This document shows, piece by piece, positions 20,942 through 33,527 of a stretch of 64,000 nt of DNA. The DNA is from Papiliotrema nemorosa. Taxonomy: Eukaryota > Basidiomycota > Tremellomycetes > Tremellales > Rhynchogastremaceae. Below the pieces are notes generated by a model. That model was not told where the DNA came from and ran no database searches. It was given only the letters and a program-made list of their open reading frames with translations. The stretch spans positions 620,001 to 684,000 of the forward strand of contig JASKOT010000004.1 in the NCBI GenBank assembly GCA_032158125.1. The letters run 5' to 3'. The position numbers were made by a program, and so were the translations under genes. The stretch's first letter is position 1, and each line of letters opens with the position of its first letter.

Positions 20942-23900
20942 TCAAGCATGCGAAATATGGTCGGGAGGGGTTGCGTGATACATCGATACTGACGCGGACC
21001 ATCCACAGCTATCGCAATCCACCTCGGCAATACGCTGATATCGTTGGCCCTTTATCGCTTCGCCCATGAAAGCCAAGGCTTCTTCCTCCACCAGCGTGTC
21101 CAGCCCGAACATGCTGCCCTTGTTTCGCCGCTCACCCCAAATCGCCATGAGACGCTGTGCTCCTCCTCGTAGTGCCGCTGCAGACGCATCCGCATCACCT
21201 TGGGCATTTGTCAAGGATGGGATCGATGTGATCCATTTAGTCTCGGGTATCCCGAGGATCGGGACGTTAATCTCCTCATCCTTGGGCTCCTTCTGCTGTT
21301 GGGATAGTGCAAAGACCTCTTTCGCATTAGGCACATCGTACCCGAGTCTCGGAAGAAATTGCCGAGTAGCGACCGCATCAAGAGCCACCACCCTAGCAAT
21401 TCCCTCTGCCCAGGTCACAAATCGGTTTGCCGTAGGTCCAGCCTTTTCCTCTTTTGACAAAGTCAGCATCAGCTCGTCATCCTCGACTCGAGCTTTCATC
21501 TTCTGTTTCTTGACTGATGGTGATGGAGGGTCATCATCGATCCATCGTCGTCTCTTGAATGGAACGGCCGATGGCAGCCAGGTCGCATGATGCTCTATCG
21601 CAGGCATGGTCCATGGTAAATCGTCCAGAACATTATGTATATGATGGACCCGCATATCCGGCCACGCCACTCGGAGACTTTCCATTGACTGGCGAAGGAA
21701 AGGGCTTTGCAGCGCTCGGACATTGTGATCGGTGCAGAGTGTGTGGACGGATCCGATCGATGCGAAGGCAGATATATATTGAGACGACACTCCGGTCTCG
21801 TAGTGCTCGTAGAGCAGAGCGATGAGGCTCACCTGAGCGGCAGGCTTGATGTAGAGATGAGTCAGATTGGGGAAGAGGCATGGTCTGGGTCGATCGGGAT
21901 CGACTTGTCCGGCGAGACAAAGTAATGTTCCGGCTTCTTCCAAATCAGGGATCATGTCAAGGAAGATCGACTTGACCTCTTGCAGAGCTGGCACTACAGT
22001 CTTGTCCAGCTCGAGGGGTCCATCCTGAGGGACTACAAGCGATGCAAACACGGCTCGAAGATGATGATGATCTCGTACGATAAGACGAGAACATGTCGTG
22101 CTGAAAGCATTGCCGAACAGATCGCTCGCCGTAGGAGGGGCGACGTGCTCAGCTGAATGCGAGGGTGAGTCGCTGTGAGTGGTATGATCTGACTCAGCTA
22201 ATGGATGAGCATAGGGTTGCAGTTGTAGTACTCACCATCGACATCTGAAATGGCACGATATGCCAAAGCGACGAGATCTTCCGCCTCCTTTTCGCCCTTG
22301 GTCTTCGCTGCCGGGACATCTGGCAGCAGTCCTCCACTCTGCGCGGCTTTTCCGGCGTCAGATGTCGATGATACCGCGATGCCGAGGACTGGCAGAGGTT
22401 TGTCGGACTGTATATGAGACCTATTCGAGACTTTCGAAGATAAATGGATGGAAGCTCACAACTATCGGAGTCTCCTCGGCTGGAGCAACGGCCCATCTTG
22501 GTGCCTTGACCCGGACAGGATTGTTCGATTGCTGGGGGACCTTCTGAGCTTTTGACGTTTGATTTGCTGTGACCTTCTGCTCAGTCTTGAATTTCTTAAA
22601 TCTCGCGGTGGAAGTGAGCGGATCCAAGTCGGGGATCTTCCGCTTCGATTCCTTGGTGGTCCTCATATCTTGATCCTTGGATTTCGTAAGTTGATATTTG
22701 CTGAGCTGAGTGGTGTGGGTGGTCGCATCAGGGGAGCTCTTGCCCTGAGGATGATTCAGCGGATTGGCGAGACCGTACAGTCTGCTTCTGTTGCTTTTGG
22801 CACGCTTTGTCGGCTTGACTAGAGACTTCGCTTTACCTGGTTGGATCTTCGTGGGTGCCATCGGTGGAGGTAACCCATCGCCGCCATTCATCGCTGGGTG
22901 CGATATTTCCATAATTCGCGTCTGTACTGGTGATCTCCATTCGGACAGCCTTAACTTGTGTGTAGCTAACGAATGCCCGGACTCTGCGACCGCTGCAGTG
23001 TCATTATGCTCCTCTTGTTTAATCTCAAGTGAATCTGGGCTCCCGTTAGGTCGGAGATATGATCGGTTAGCGGATCGATCAAGCTCCTCGCATATCGACT
23101 GCCACCGGTTCTCAGGCGCAGCATCATTATCGAATGAAGCGTCATTGCCGAAAGCGCTATCGGAGACGGGCTTGCTATCTAACTTGGTACTTGCTACAGG
23201 GACGATCGGTATCGACAGATCGTTGACTTGATCCAACGTAAGCGGATGCTTGAATTCTTGTTTGATCGACTGCTCCATCTTGATCGGTTTCTCATGTTTT
23301 GAAGGAGTCGATGCGGGACTTGCTCTTGGCATATTCGGTGACGCTGTCAAGCTCTTTGAGGAAGTTTCAGGACGAGCCCTCTCTAGAGACTGTTCTAAAC
23401 AACCCTTGACTTCTTCCTTCTGATGAAACATGCCAACGGAAGATAGCACACCTTCGACTTTAACGGGACTCTTTTTAAGCCGGGAGAGGTGCGAGTGGCC
23501 GTAGCCTTGGGTTGAGGTCGATCAGGTATCACTGAGCTCTTGATATGTTGAGATCCAGCCTCCACTCTTCTCGCTTTGGGTTCGAGCAAAGCAGGATTGT
23601 GCGTGATCCGAGATTGCACAACATTATTTGGAGAGAGGTCCAGTTGTTGCATTCGAGCCAGATTCGGAATGGGTCTTTCAGGTTGTTTCCCTTGGTGAAT
23701 GGAGTTGGAAAGAAGTTTGACTTGTACTTTTTGTGGATAGATCGAGCCATGACCGCCAGGGGTACTTGTACCGGCTGAGTAGCCGATGGAGGGTTGAGGA
23801 TCGTGACTCCTTGTCTGTGTCGAGCGTTTTGGTGACTCCGTATATCCTATCGTAGTCCGCGTGTGTGGGACAAATGGAGCTTCCTTATCCGGCATGTAGG

Positions 23901-24535
23901 CAGAGGAGCGCTGCTTGCTTGCTGGATGTATGGTCGAGGACGATCTCGAGGAATTGTCATGCTGAAAGGAGAATCGTTGCTGATAATCTCCTAGAAATCA
24001 GCGGTTGACCTACTTGACACGTGCTGCAAACTCACCTATGGGGTGAGCATAGGTCCTAACAGGAGAATTCTCTGGAGCGTTGCGAATAAAGCTGGAATCG
24101 CAGTGAGGAGTGGTGATGTGTGTCTCTCGATGATAGGCCTCGGGAGGGTGAAACGGACTCGCCGTGGCCGGAAGATGGTGCCCTGATGGATTTGGGGCAG
24201 TGTTCAATAGTCTCGGAGGGAAGCTGCTCCTCACATGCCTTGTAGTCAATTTGGGTATACATCCCTGGTGTTGGCTGGAACTTGGAAGGCGATGGGTAAT
24301 TTGCCCGCGTTCCTCCATAGTTGGGACGAGTGAGGTTGGCAGGTGCCGAGTGTGGAGCACGGGACGCCTGCATGTCAATGCTATCAGTGTTTGATGGTCG
24401 GCGAGATCTGTAAAGGAGACCTGAAGCTTCAGGGGGTTCCAAATGAGTATGATGTGGATGAATAGAAGGGGAAGGAATAGGTCGTTGATAATGAGGCGTA
24501 GAGACGCTCATGATCCGATCGCGCGAGGCTTGCAT
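20942..24535 (-). CDS. Long protein of unknown function with disordered N-terminal half
   Basis: Six exons (24535-24235, 24182-24036, 23990-23452, 23419-22460, 22407-22236, 22152-20942) join in phase to about 1,109 residues. The fourth join uses an intron of only 32 nt (or 35 if the next AG is used). The N-terminal 600 or so residues are Ser/Pro/Lys-rich and look disordered. The C-terminal 400 look folded, with LRAVFASLVVPQDGP, FPNLTHLYIKPAAQVSLIAL and VHHIHNVLDDLPWTMP. Nuclear-type basic patches occur (FKRRRW, VKKQKMKAR). The folded end recalls leucine-rich or F-box-type fungal proteins, but no F-box is seen. The start is uncertain: the frame is open a few codons further up, and an upstream exon is possible. 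Confidence 0.75.
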
Positions 24536-24961
24536 TTCCGCGAGTCGATCTGGAGGCACGGTGCAGATGTTTCACTGGGTGTACTCGAGGAGCGGCCTGA
24601 GGACTAAGCATGTGCAGTGGTTGAGGGATGAAGACTAAGGAGAGGGAGAGAAGAGGAACGCAGGGCCGTAGGTGGACCTGCCAGGTGGAGGCATGATTGG
24701 GACAAGTGATAATGAGGTGTACACTCAACGGGGGGTGGCAAAATTGAAAAGTCCACGTCATGCTCCCACCAGAATTCGGTCTGAATCATTCTTGCTGAAT
24801 TTATTTGTGCTTTGCCTGCCTCACCTCTACTGCCCTTGCGACCAACATCTCCAGACAGCCCTACTGGTCGTCCACCGAATAGTCTTCCATCCACGCGCTT
24901 CCTCTTCTCATTTGAGAATACCCTCAGCCCGTACACGTTTCAATAAAAAAACAGCTTCAAC

Positions 24962-26550
<1,589 letters not shown>

Positions 26551-26830
26551 ACGCCATGAATAATGTTCTCCTCCTTATTCTATTCTTGTTCGACTGTCGG
26601 TCTTCAGGTATTGATGAGAGACACTTTACCAACCGAAGCATATGCAATACGTGAGATGGCGCCGTAATCTAGAAATGACATCTTCCTATATACCCCCATG
26701 CAGATACCCTAGCATCTCGGAAGGACAAATCTCTATATCTCAGGGTCTGGTTGGCCCTCCGTCCGAGGGATCTCATCTTCAACCGACATGTGGATACATG
26801 TTCGTCTATCGTGCCCATACGGCGAACAAG

Positions 26831-27574
26831 CTATCCTCCCAGCTTCTTCCTTTCCCCCCAAGCCTCGTCGATCTTTGTCAACTCTGCCTGGACTCTCCTC
26901 ACCCCTTCTTTCCTCTCCTTCCGCGCCTCTGCCCATCCAGAATGCACCTCCACACTATCCAGATCCAGTAATCCTCTCAGAAGGATTTCGGACAGTCTAG
27001 CATGTTCTCGTTGAAGCACGCCGAAAGCTGGGATTTGAGCTGGTCGATTTGTAGCCTTGGGAGAGGTGTACGAGACAAAGGTCGCAATGGCCGCTTGCAA
27101 GGGATCCAGCGTATTCCTCACTAGGTTGACAATCCATTCGGTGAGTACCGACTCATTGTCGGTGACGGGTTGTTTTGCCTTGCCTCGAATAGGACCGGTA
27201 GCGTTTGAAGTGGGTTTGGGAGCGGGTGCAGGGGCTGAAGGGATATCTCCTCCTTTACCGACTAGAACGAGAGTGGAGCCTTCCGTGATGCCGTATGATG
27301 AGATGGTCAAGGAAGGATCTTTGAGCACTGCTCCTTTGTAGATCAGTTTGAGCTGGTCGAGGGGTAGAGAAGTATGTTGAGATAGAGTAGCGAGCAGCGT
27401 CGAAAGGGGAGTGATGGAGGGTTTTGGGATGGGAATGTTGAATCTGCCCATGAGCTCGGGCGATGAGTGGGCAGGACTGGTGATTCACCTATCTCTACCC
27501 CATTTCACTTGGACTATGATTTGCTCAGAGGCATTTTCGGCTTGCGCCCTCCGGAAGGGGTTGAAGAACGACAC
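26831..27574 (-). CDS. BAG-domain Hsp70 co-chaperone with ubiquitin-like domain
   Basis: The main exon gives a ubiquitin-like fold (FNIPIPKPSITPLSTLLATL, LIYKGAVLKDPSL) and then a BAG domain (ESVLTEWIVNLVRN to LTKIDEAWGERKKL). This is the layout of BAG1 and fungal Snl1/Bag-like nucleotide exchange factors for Hsp70. An intron (about 27494-27450) joins IIVQVKWGRD to RFNIPIP in frame. Upstream the frame reads SFFNPFRRAQAENAS, but the codon before SFF is GTG, not ATG. No ATG occurs in that frame back to a TAG acceptor near 27650. The start is therefore unresolved: GTG initiation, a distant first exon, or an A-to-G error. The end given (27574) is that GTG. The domain call is firm. Confidence 0.85.
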
Positions 27575-27659
27575 GGTGAGAGAACGTGCGAGAAGGAACG
27601 GGGTGACTGGAGAACCATCAGCCTTTGTCACATACAAAACATAGGATAGGACCTACAGA

Positions 27660-28066
27660 GAGAATCTGCGAGTGAGCACGACAGCTTGACTGATGTGTAG
27701 AGTGTCGGAGTGGATGGGTATAGATTGTTCAAGTTGTAGTTCCAGCGATGAGAGGTCAATCGGAGCGGTATCAAAAATGACGTTGACGGCTCGGCAGAGT
27801 GGCAGTATATCTCTTCACTTGGTGCTCATCTTCAGCACGCAGTGAGTGGCCTAGGGTTACTCGAGTGCTACGTTGAGCTTACATCAGTATGTATAGACAG
27901 CTTTAGGCTCTGCATTGGGTTTAAGGGGTGGCATGTAAGGAAGAAGCAAAAAGGAAGGCTGCTGGCTCGCCACTGCTCGTTTGATTCAAGTCAACGCATG
28001 GAGTTTTGTGTCGGGCGAAAGAACGCAATCTGAGATGGCTAGACAGGCAAATCGCGATACATGGTG
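27660..28066. other. Intergenic, possibly a first exon of the BAG gene
   Basis: Minus strand holds a short open stretch (AVNVIFDTAPIDLSSLELQL) and an ATGAGCACCAA|GTGAAG start-plus-donor near 27837. This could splice over about 270 nt in frame to the BAG exon through a weak GGAG acceptor. Neither is convincing. Confidence 0.3.
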
Positions 28067-29203
28067 TCAGCTACCAAAAGCAAGGTCGAATCTATCGGTC
28101 CATCCCCGTTGTTTAAGCTGGGCTACGATATTCAGCTTCATTTCCTCTTCTTCCCTCTGCGATCCCAGGGTTATGTTAAGCAATTCTAATCTAGTCTTCT
28201 GCCTCGGGCCTCCGTACTTTCCGACTTTCCCGCACATCGACACGATATTTCTCACCCTCTCTCTGGCGGTGATGTGATCGACACATGGTGATGTGATTGG
28301 CTTTCGCCGACATTGGCAGGGTTTGAAGGCTATCTGAGTGGTACGACCGGGAATGGCCACTCCACGAGAAACCGAAATGTTCCGCATGGCCCAGCAATGT
28401 GGCTTCCAAGCTTGAGCCAAAATCGTCATAGGTCTCTCGATACCTCTCGTCGTGAATGTCTGCCAGTAGCACTCCAACATCCTCTTCCGGGCCGCATCGT
28501 CGACGTCGATGACCTCCCGATTGCCGTACCGCGCATTCCACCAATCGCTCTTCCTCTCTACGGTGATGTCGGGCCAATGGACAGAGACGAATCGCGGTCG
28601 AATAGCGTACGTTAAGAAGCGAGTGAAGGGGTGTACCGCAGGACGACTCTCGATCGAAATTGCATTCTGCCAGTCTGCAAGGTCCCATACCACTCGATCC
28701 CCAATTTCGAGATGTAAGACATGGGGTAGAAGCAGTCTAGATTGGTTGGAACGGACGAGGAGACATAATCGGTGACAAAGGTCATATGATGGCATGACAC
28801 CGATTGTAAGAGATTGAACAAATGTCAAGGCGTGCAGTTTGCGACGATGCGAGGCAGTGCTTGCGACATATTCGGCCTCCGATATCCACTCGGTACCCAC
28901 CAAAGGTTGCAATCTCGCGTTGGTAGTGTCCAGACTGAGCGGTAGCTCCGGCCACAGAGCACACGAGGTCGAAGCAATGGGGCGAGAGAATTCTTTGGGC
29001 GTGGAAGTCGGTAAGACCACTCCGCGGAACAAAGCATCATATCCCGAGGTTTGGTCCAGCTCGATTCGGCAGTATAGTATGGGGAGAGTGGCGGCGTAGG
29101 TGAATTGATTGCACTGCAAAAAGCACGCGAGGGATCCGAGGTGTTCTGACTTGGCGAGTAGGCCGAGTACATCTTGCAATAGATGGATAGGTAAGCGGTC
29201 CAT
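28067..29203 (-). CDS. F-box-like protein, function unknown
   Basis: A single-exon gene of 378 residues. The N-terminus (MDRLPIHLLQDVLGLLAKS, then LACFLQCNQFTYAATLPILY) has the length and hydrophobic pattern of fungal F-box or F-box-like domains that bind Skp1. The rest has scattered leucine-rich helices and a basic Cys-containing stretch (KPCQCRRKPITSPCVDH), followed by a Glu-rich segment near the end. I chose the ATG at 29203 over an in-frame ATG at 29245 because the F-box-like pattern starts there. F-box assignment is by pattern only, so it may be a lineage-specific unknown. It has no intron, unlike most neighbours. Confidence 0.7.
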   Translation of the reverse strand: MDRLPIHLLQDVLGLLAKSEHLGSLACFLQCNQFTYAATLPILYCRIELDQTSGYDALFRGVVLPTSTPKEFSRPIASTSCALWPELPLSLDTTNARLQPLVGTEWISEAEYVASTASHRRKLHALTFVQSLTIGVMPSYDLCHRLCLLVRSNQSRLLLPHVLHLEIGDRVVWDLADWQNAISIESRPAVHPFTRFLTYAIRPRFVSVHWPDITVERKSDWWNARYGNREVIDVDDAARKRMLECYWQTFTTRGIERPMTILAQAWKPHCWAMRNISVSRGVAIPGRTTQIAFKPCQCRRKPITSPCVDHITARERVRNIVSMCGKVGKYGGPRQKTRLELLNITLGSQREEEEMKLNIVAQLKQRGWTDRFDLAFGS

Positions 29204-29417
29204 GATCGCACGGAGCGAGCACCAGATTGAGGTGACGCGACACATCTATATGTGGCACGAAGTTGGCCACAAAGTTTGTGTGGGAAGGGATAGAAAGGGT
29301 GATGCCACCTTTGACATGTGCGGTACAGAAAGGATGAACCTGTTTTGTGCATAGACCATATACGTCGAGCGTCGACTTGCTCAGCGGAGATGACAGAAAA
29401 GGGAGGGATACGTATGT

Positions 29418-30304
29418 TCACATCGGCAAGGCTTCCCATATGCCTCTGCAAGGTCAGCCTAAGTCCACAGGATACTCACCTTAAACCGTTGAACCCGATC
29501 ACTCTCCTGCCTTCCGACTTTGCCTTGAACCAGTCGGAGACTGTCACTTCTCCTTCTTGTACGATGCCCTCCTCGAGCAGATATTGACGCATGACCCCGT
29601 CGAGAAATGGCAGCTTATCTTGGAGGAGATGAGGAGTGATCCATTTGAGGGAGCCGCCCTCTATCGGAGTCTGGATAGCGATATTCGACGTAATGCTTTC
29701 CAACAAGTGGGTCGCAGTATGTAGCAAGACTTCTGGATGAGCGATAGCGGGATGGAGACGAGCTGTTATTAGTCAATTATGACCTCACAGGTGGCGAGAT
29801 GTACGAACCGGCTCTTGCACCCGCTTCATCATATATCTCTCGAGCGGTCGTTTTGAAGAGTCGCTTCTCTTTATCTGCAGTGCTTTCCCCTCGAGAGTCG
29901 TAGTCTTCACTGTCCAATATCAAAGGTCGTCTCTGCTGTGGTTGTTGAGCCTCTGGTCGCCAGCAAAATGGTGCTGGATGTCAGCACCGCTATAGCAGCT
30001 GATGGAACAACGCACCGAGACCAGTCGGAGCAGGGACGACTTGCACCTCGATCTTGGGTCCGGGATGCACTACGACTCGCACTCGCCAATCTCCTTCTTT
30101 GGCTTGACACAGCGCATCTTGAATCGATCGCCACATGATGTCGTCCCCCGGCCAGCTACCCCAGCGATCTGCATCCCTCGCCGCAAAGTAAGCGTGAGCG
30201 TGTCGTAGTCTCTTCACGTGCCGATCGAGCAGTGGCACATCATCTCTTTCGACTGAGTTTTGATCTTGCGTTGTGTACCTCATCGTGGTGAATAGCGAGA
30301 AATC
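29418..30304 (-). CDS. Aminotransferase class IV / 4-amino-4-deoxychorismate lyase-like
   Basis: PLP-dependent lyase fold that would release p-aminobenzoate from aminodeoxychorismate for folate synthesis. After splicing the protein reads FSLFTTMRYTTQ, VPLLDRHVKRLRHAHAYF, RVRVVVHPGPKIEV, then LLHTATHLLESITSNIAIQ and VIGFNGLRGIWEA. Exons begin at 30304, 30283 lying in the first. Introns interrupt after APTG L, after GARA and after NGLR (34 nt); the stop is at 29418. The conserved block begins before any ATG: the first ATG is inside it (MRYTTQ, 30283). The domain may instead be the C-terminal half of a fusion with the upstream LOG gene (see findings). Yeast ABZ2 is the functional counterpart. 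Confidence 0.78.
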
Positions 30305-30361
30305 CTAGGTGGGTCAATTCATATGCATGCGATGACGACGTTGAGGATGATTGAGCTAAAT

Positions 30362-31482
30362 TCATACATTTACAGATCCATTCTCGGCGGGCCGTTGAGT
30401 ATCCTCCTTCTTTGCCTTCCAGTCCAATCCGTACCCTGTCCGCTTCTGGCCGTCAGCATGGCTCCATATGAACATCTATGATCGGTATACTGACATCGAA
30501 TGTCCACTCTTTGAGGGCTTTCGCGGTGACTTCGCCCCACTCTGCAGCCTTTGATTCATCTGCGTTGGCAGCTTCGCCATCGGGAAGGTCGATGATCTGA
30601 CAAAGAGCGGCATTCTGGGGAGCAATGAAACCGGCTTCGACGGCATTCTTGACCAATGCTTTGAGAGGAGTGTAGAAATTGGCGACTAGGCATGAGCTGA
30701 CTGTGCATCGATCACAATCTGTTTGCCTTACTGTTCAATATGAGAACCGGCAAACGGTGGATATCAAGCTACATGTTAGGACACCAGCATTGACGAGCAG
30801 ACGGAACCCACCTGGTTCCAAGTGATCATCTCCATCATTTCCTCATACGTGCCATATCCTCCCGGCAAGACGACAAAACCACCAGTAGACAATTGAGCCA
30901 TCTTCAACTTTCGCTGCGATGGGTCAATGGAAGAACGTGCTTCTCATCCTCGCTCAATACTCACAGCGTGCATGCTCTCGGTCACTTGCATGGTCAATCG
31001 ACCATCAACGTCATCGTCCAGCAGATCCTGCCCGATACCCTCTTTACTCCGTATGAGCTCTCCCGAGACGGGTTGAGATGGGGTAGGCGTGGATGACTTT
31101 GAGGCGGATGAGGATCCTGGGGCAGGGGTACGCTCCGATGCGCGTGTGATGAGAGCTCGTGGGAGAACTCCGTGGACGTGTCCTCCTGCATCGAGAGCAG
31201 ATTTAGATACAACGCCTGACATTCAGCTCGATCTGGCGAATAAAATGGTAGCTCACCCATAATGCCTCTTCGGCCACCTCCATATACGAGAGGGATACTT
31301 GCCTTGGCCAAGGCTTGCCCGACAGCCTGGGCAGCGGAGGTGTATATGGCCGAAGAACCGGGTGACGACCCGCAGCTTATTGTCAATTACATCTACCACT
31401 ACATCATCGGTGTTGGAGCTTACAATACACAGACGGGCTTGCCCAGCCCTTTATCGGTGGGGAATGGAGATTCGGACGACAT
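30362..31482 (-). CDS. LOG-family nucleotide phosphoribohydrolase
   Basis: LOG (lonely guy, formerly annotated lysine decarboxylase-like) enzymes cleave ribose-5-phosphate from nucleoside monophosphates, including cytokinin nucleotides. The start [12 protein letters not shown] splices to [16 protein letters not shown]. The GGGRRGIMG nucleotide loop and the diagnostic [18 protein letters not shown] are both complete after splicing. A long low-complexity Ser/Pro insert lies between RALIT and VDGRLTMQV. The last exon ends [14 protein letters not shown]...GSVNV with a stop at 30362. A potential splice donor (TCT|GTAAAT) four codons before the stop would instead join the downstream lyase in frame. 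It is divergent from TLS1 across 276 bp. Confidence 0.9.
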
Positions 31483-31758
31483 GTCGGGCAATGTTGGAGT
31501 TATCAAGCCAGACTCTGATTTGATAAAAGTCCGCGTAGAAGTGGAAGGTGCAGATCCAAGAGATCCGGATTCAACTCGCCTGTCCTGCATGGTCGCTGTG
31601 ACTCGATGTTGTCGCCCGTGTCGGAATCGGATGACATGGACAGCGAGGGGGTCGGGTGGGAGAATCGAAGCGAGCGTCAGATTTGACCGAACATTTCATG
31701 ACCGAACATTTCTCCATTGTTGTTGCACACTTGCCCATTGCTCGATCCATTTGGGACC
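31483..31758. promoter_or_regulatory. Divergent promoter between LOG and TLS1
   Basis: 276 bp between two start codons on opposite strands. A direct repeat ACATTTCATGACCGAACATTT surrounds two nearly identical copies of GACCGAACATTT at about 31685-31710. Both promoters must lie here. Confidence 0.6.
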
Positions 31759-33051
31759 ATGTTCAAGAAACGATCAAGGCCGGCATCAGTCCGTGACAAG
31801 GTGGCTGTTCAAGAGGCAGAAGGCGATAGAGAAGCTACACGGACGCCAGACGAGCAGGACACGCCTGGTGAGGACGAGGGAGAATTAGGGTGAGTTTCGT
31901 TATGTCCTTACCCTTCACCGTGGACGTCCATTTCAAGTGTATGTTTGAGATGTAAAGCGCTGAGAGTATCAGGCAGAGTATAGAGGAGCTCATACTACTG
32001 CGAAAATTACGGAAGTCGAAACAAGGTATCGACCTGGAAAAGCTGAATCGAGGCGAGGACAAGAAGAAGAACAAGAAGAAGGAGCCAGAGATCGACTTGA
32101 GTAAATATGGGCTGCACCCCTCCAAAAAGACGGAAGAGCACGAGTGAGCTGAATGATCCTAGGGGATACAGTCAAAGCATTACTGACAATATCAGCGAGT
32201 TTGAGGATGAGAAGGAACGGTTGAAAAGGCTAGTGAGGAATAACAACTTTACTCAACAGACCAACGCCCTGGATGTAGACAAGCACATGTGAGTATATCG
32301 TTGTCGAGATTGCGCATGACGTGTATGCGTACATGTATCATTGCATGATGATGTTTCTATACTGATACCAGGCTGGCATACATCGAAAAAGAGATGGAGA
32401 AGCGTCGTGGACAAGCCGAAGCGTCTGCTGCACAAGGCAATCCCGAACCTTTCGATCCTCAGGCCGAGCTGTACCGCTTGGCAGAGAGGTACAAACTCGA
32501 TATGGAAGCGAAGAAGGACGCGGATGAAGAAGGCGACGTTACGAACTCCATGGGGATGTTGACGAGTATTCCCGAGGTGGATCTGGGCATGGAGTGAGTG
32601 CCATGCGCAGCGGACTCCGCGAGAGAAAACTGCTTTGATGATGGCTGATGGACAGAAATCGGTTGAAGAATATTGAACAGACCGAAAAGGCAAAGAGGGA
32701 GATGATGGAGGCTCGCAAGGCGGGTTTAGCGCAGGATAGAGGTCCACACCGGAAAGATCCACAAGACGAGGACTATTCCTCTGCTCGGTGTAAGTACAGT
32801 TCAAGCTGTCACCCCAAAGGAATCGATTCAGGAGCTCGCATATCCTACGAAGTTCTCCCAGTTGAGCGATTCACTGCTAAATGTCAGTTTTCCGCTTTGG
32901 CGATCACCGCCGCATAGCTTCGGATGCACATGCCATGGAAGATGCCAAGAGGGAAGCTGCAGGTCTGCCGCCTGCCACTCGAGCACCCAGAACCGACCGA
33001 CCTCAAGCTGCGACAGATGAGCAGGCATACGAGCGGTTCAAGAAACGGTGA
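31759..33051 (+). CDS. TLS1: Tls1/C9orf78 family splicing factor
   Basis: Homologue of human C9orf78 (HCA59) and fission yeast Tls1, a small nuclear protein that associates with the spliceosomal helicase Brr2 and affects splicing of telomere and other transcripts. The diagnostic segments are SIEELILLRKLRKSKQGIDL, RNNNFTQQTNALDVDKH and MLAYIEKEMEKRRG, reading in order across short exons. The N-terminal exon (MFKKRSRPASVRDKVAVQ) and the last exon (FRFGDHRRIASDAH, ending YERFKKR) also fit. The protein is about 280 residues, near family size. The region from about 32790 to 32887 has two alternative splice paths; the path keeping phase uses a small exon with a GTTCTC donor. Confidence 0.9.
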
Positions 33052-33298
33052 GCTTTGAATGAGTGCAGCAGATTCTAATTCGCAGTATACGCCGATAGTC
33101 ACTTATGGACCCATCAATGCCGGCCATGACCTTTTTTTCGAAACGATCACAATCCACTTTGAGGACCCCTTTGACTCGCATCGAGCTTTGTTGTATGCAT
33201 TATGGTTTCATGCATTGAACGCCCTGGGCGCTCTCGCACCGTATAGGCGGGGCCACTGATGTCGGCGATGCGCGATGGGATTTCCAATAAGATCTGGA

Positions 33299-33351
33299 TA
33301 ATAAGGCAGAATCCACCAGGAATAAGGCAGACTGGACTCGGAATAAGGCAT
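33299..33351 (+). repeat. Three 21-bp-spaced copies of ATAAGGCA
   Basis: ATAAGGCA starts at 33301, 33322 and 33343. The last two copies share the longer GGAATAAGGCA. The exact 21-bp period is two helical turns. It lies 177-229 bp upstream of the MFS transporter start and looks like an array of transcription factor sites. Confidence 0.6.
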
Positions 33352-33527
33352 GTCCATCCTGTATATGCCAATCTTCGCAAGAGAAGGGCGAATATTCATG
33401 TCGCCATGGCAAATCGTGCATGGAAAACAATACTTTGATGTGTGGTTTGGCAAATATGCCAGGAGGTCGTGAAGCTATAAGATGAGGTCACACGATGCGC
33501 AACATCCCCGCTTCCAGCGTTTGAATC

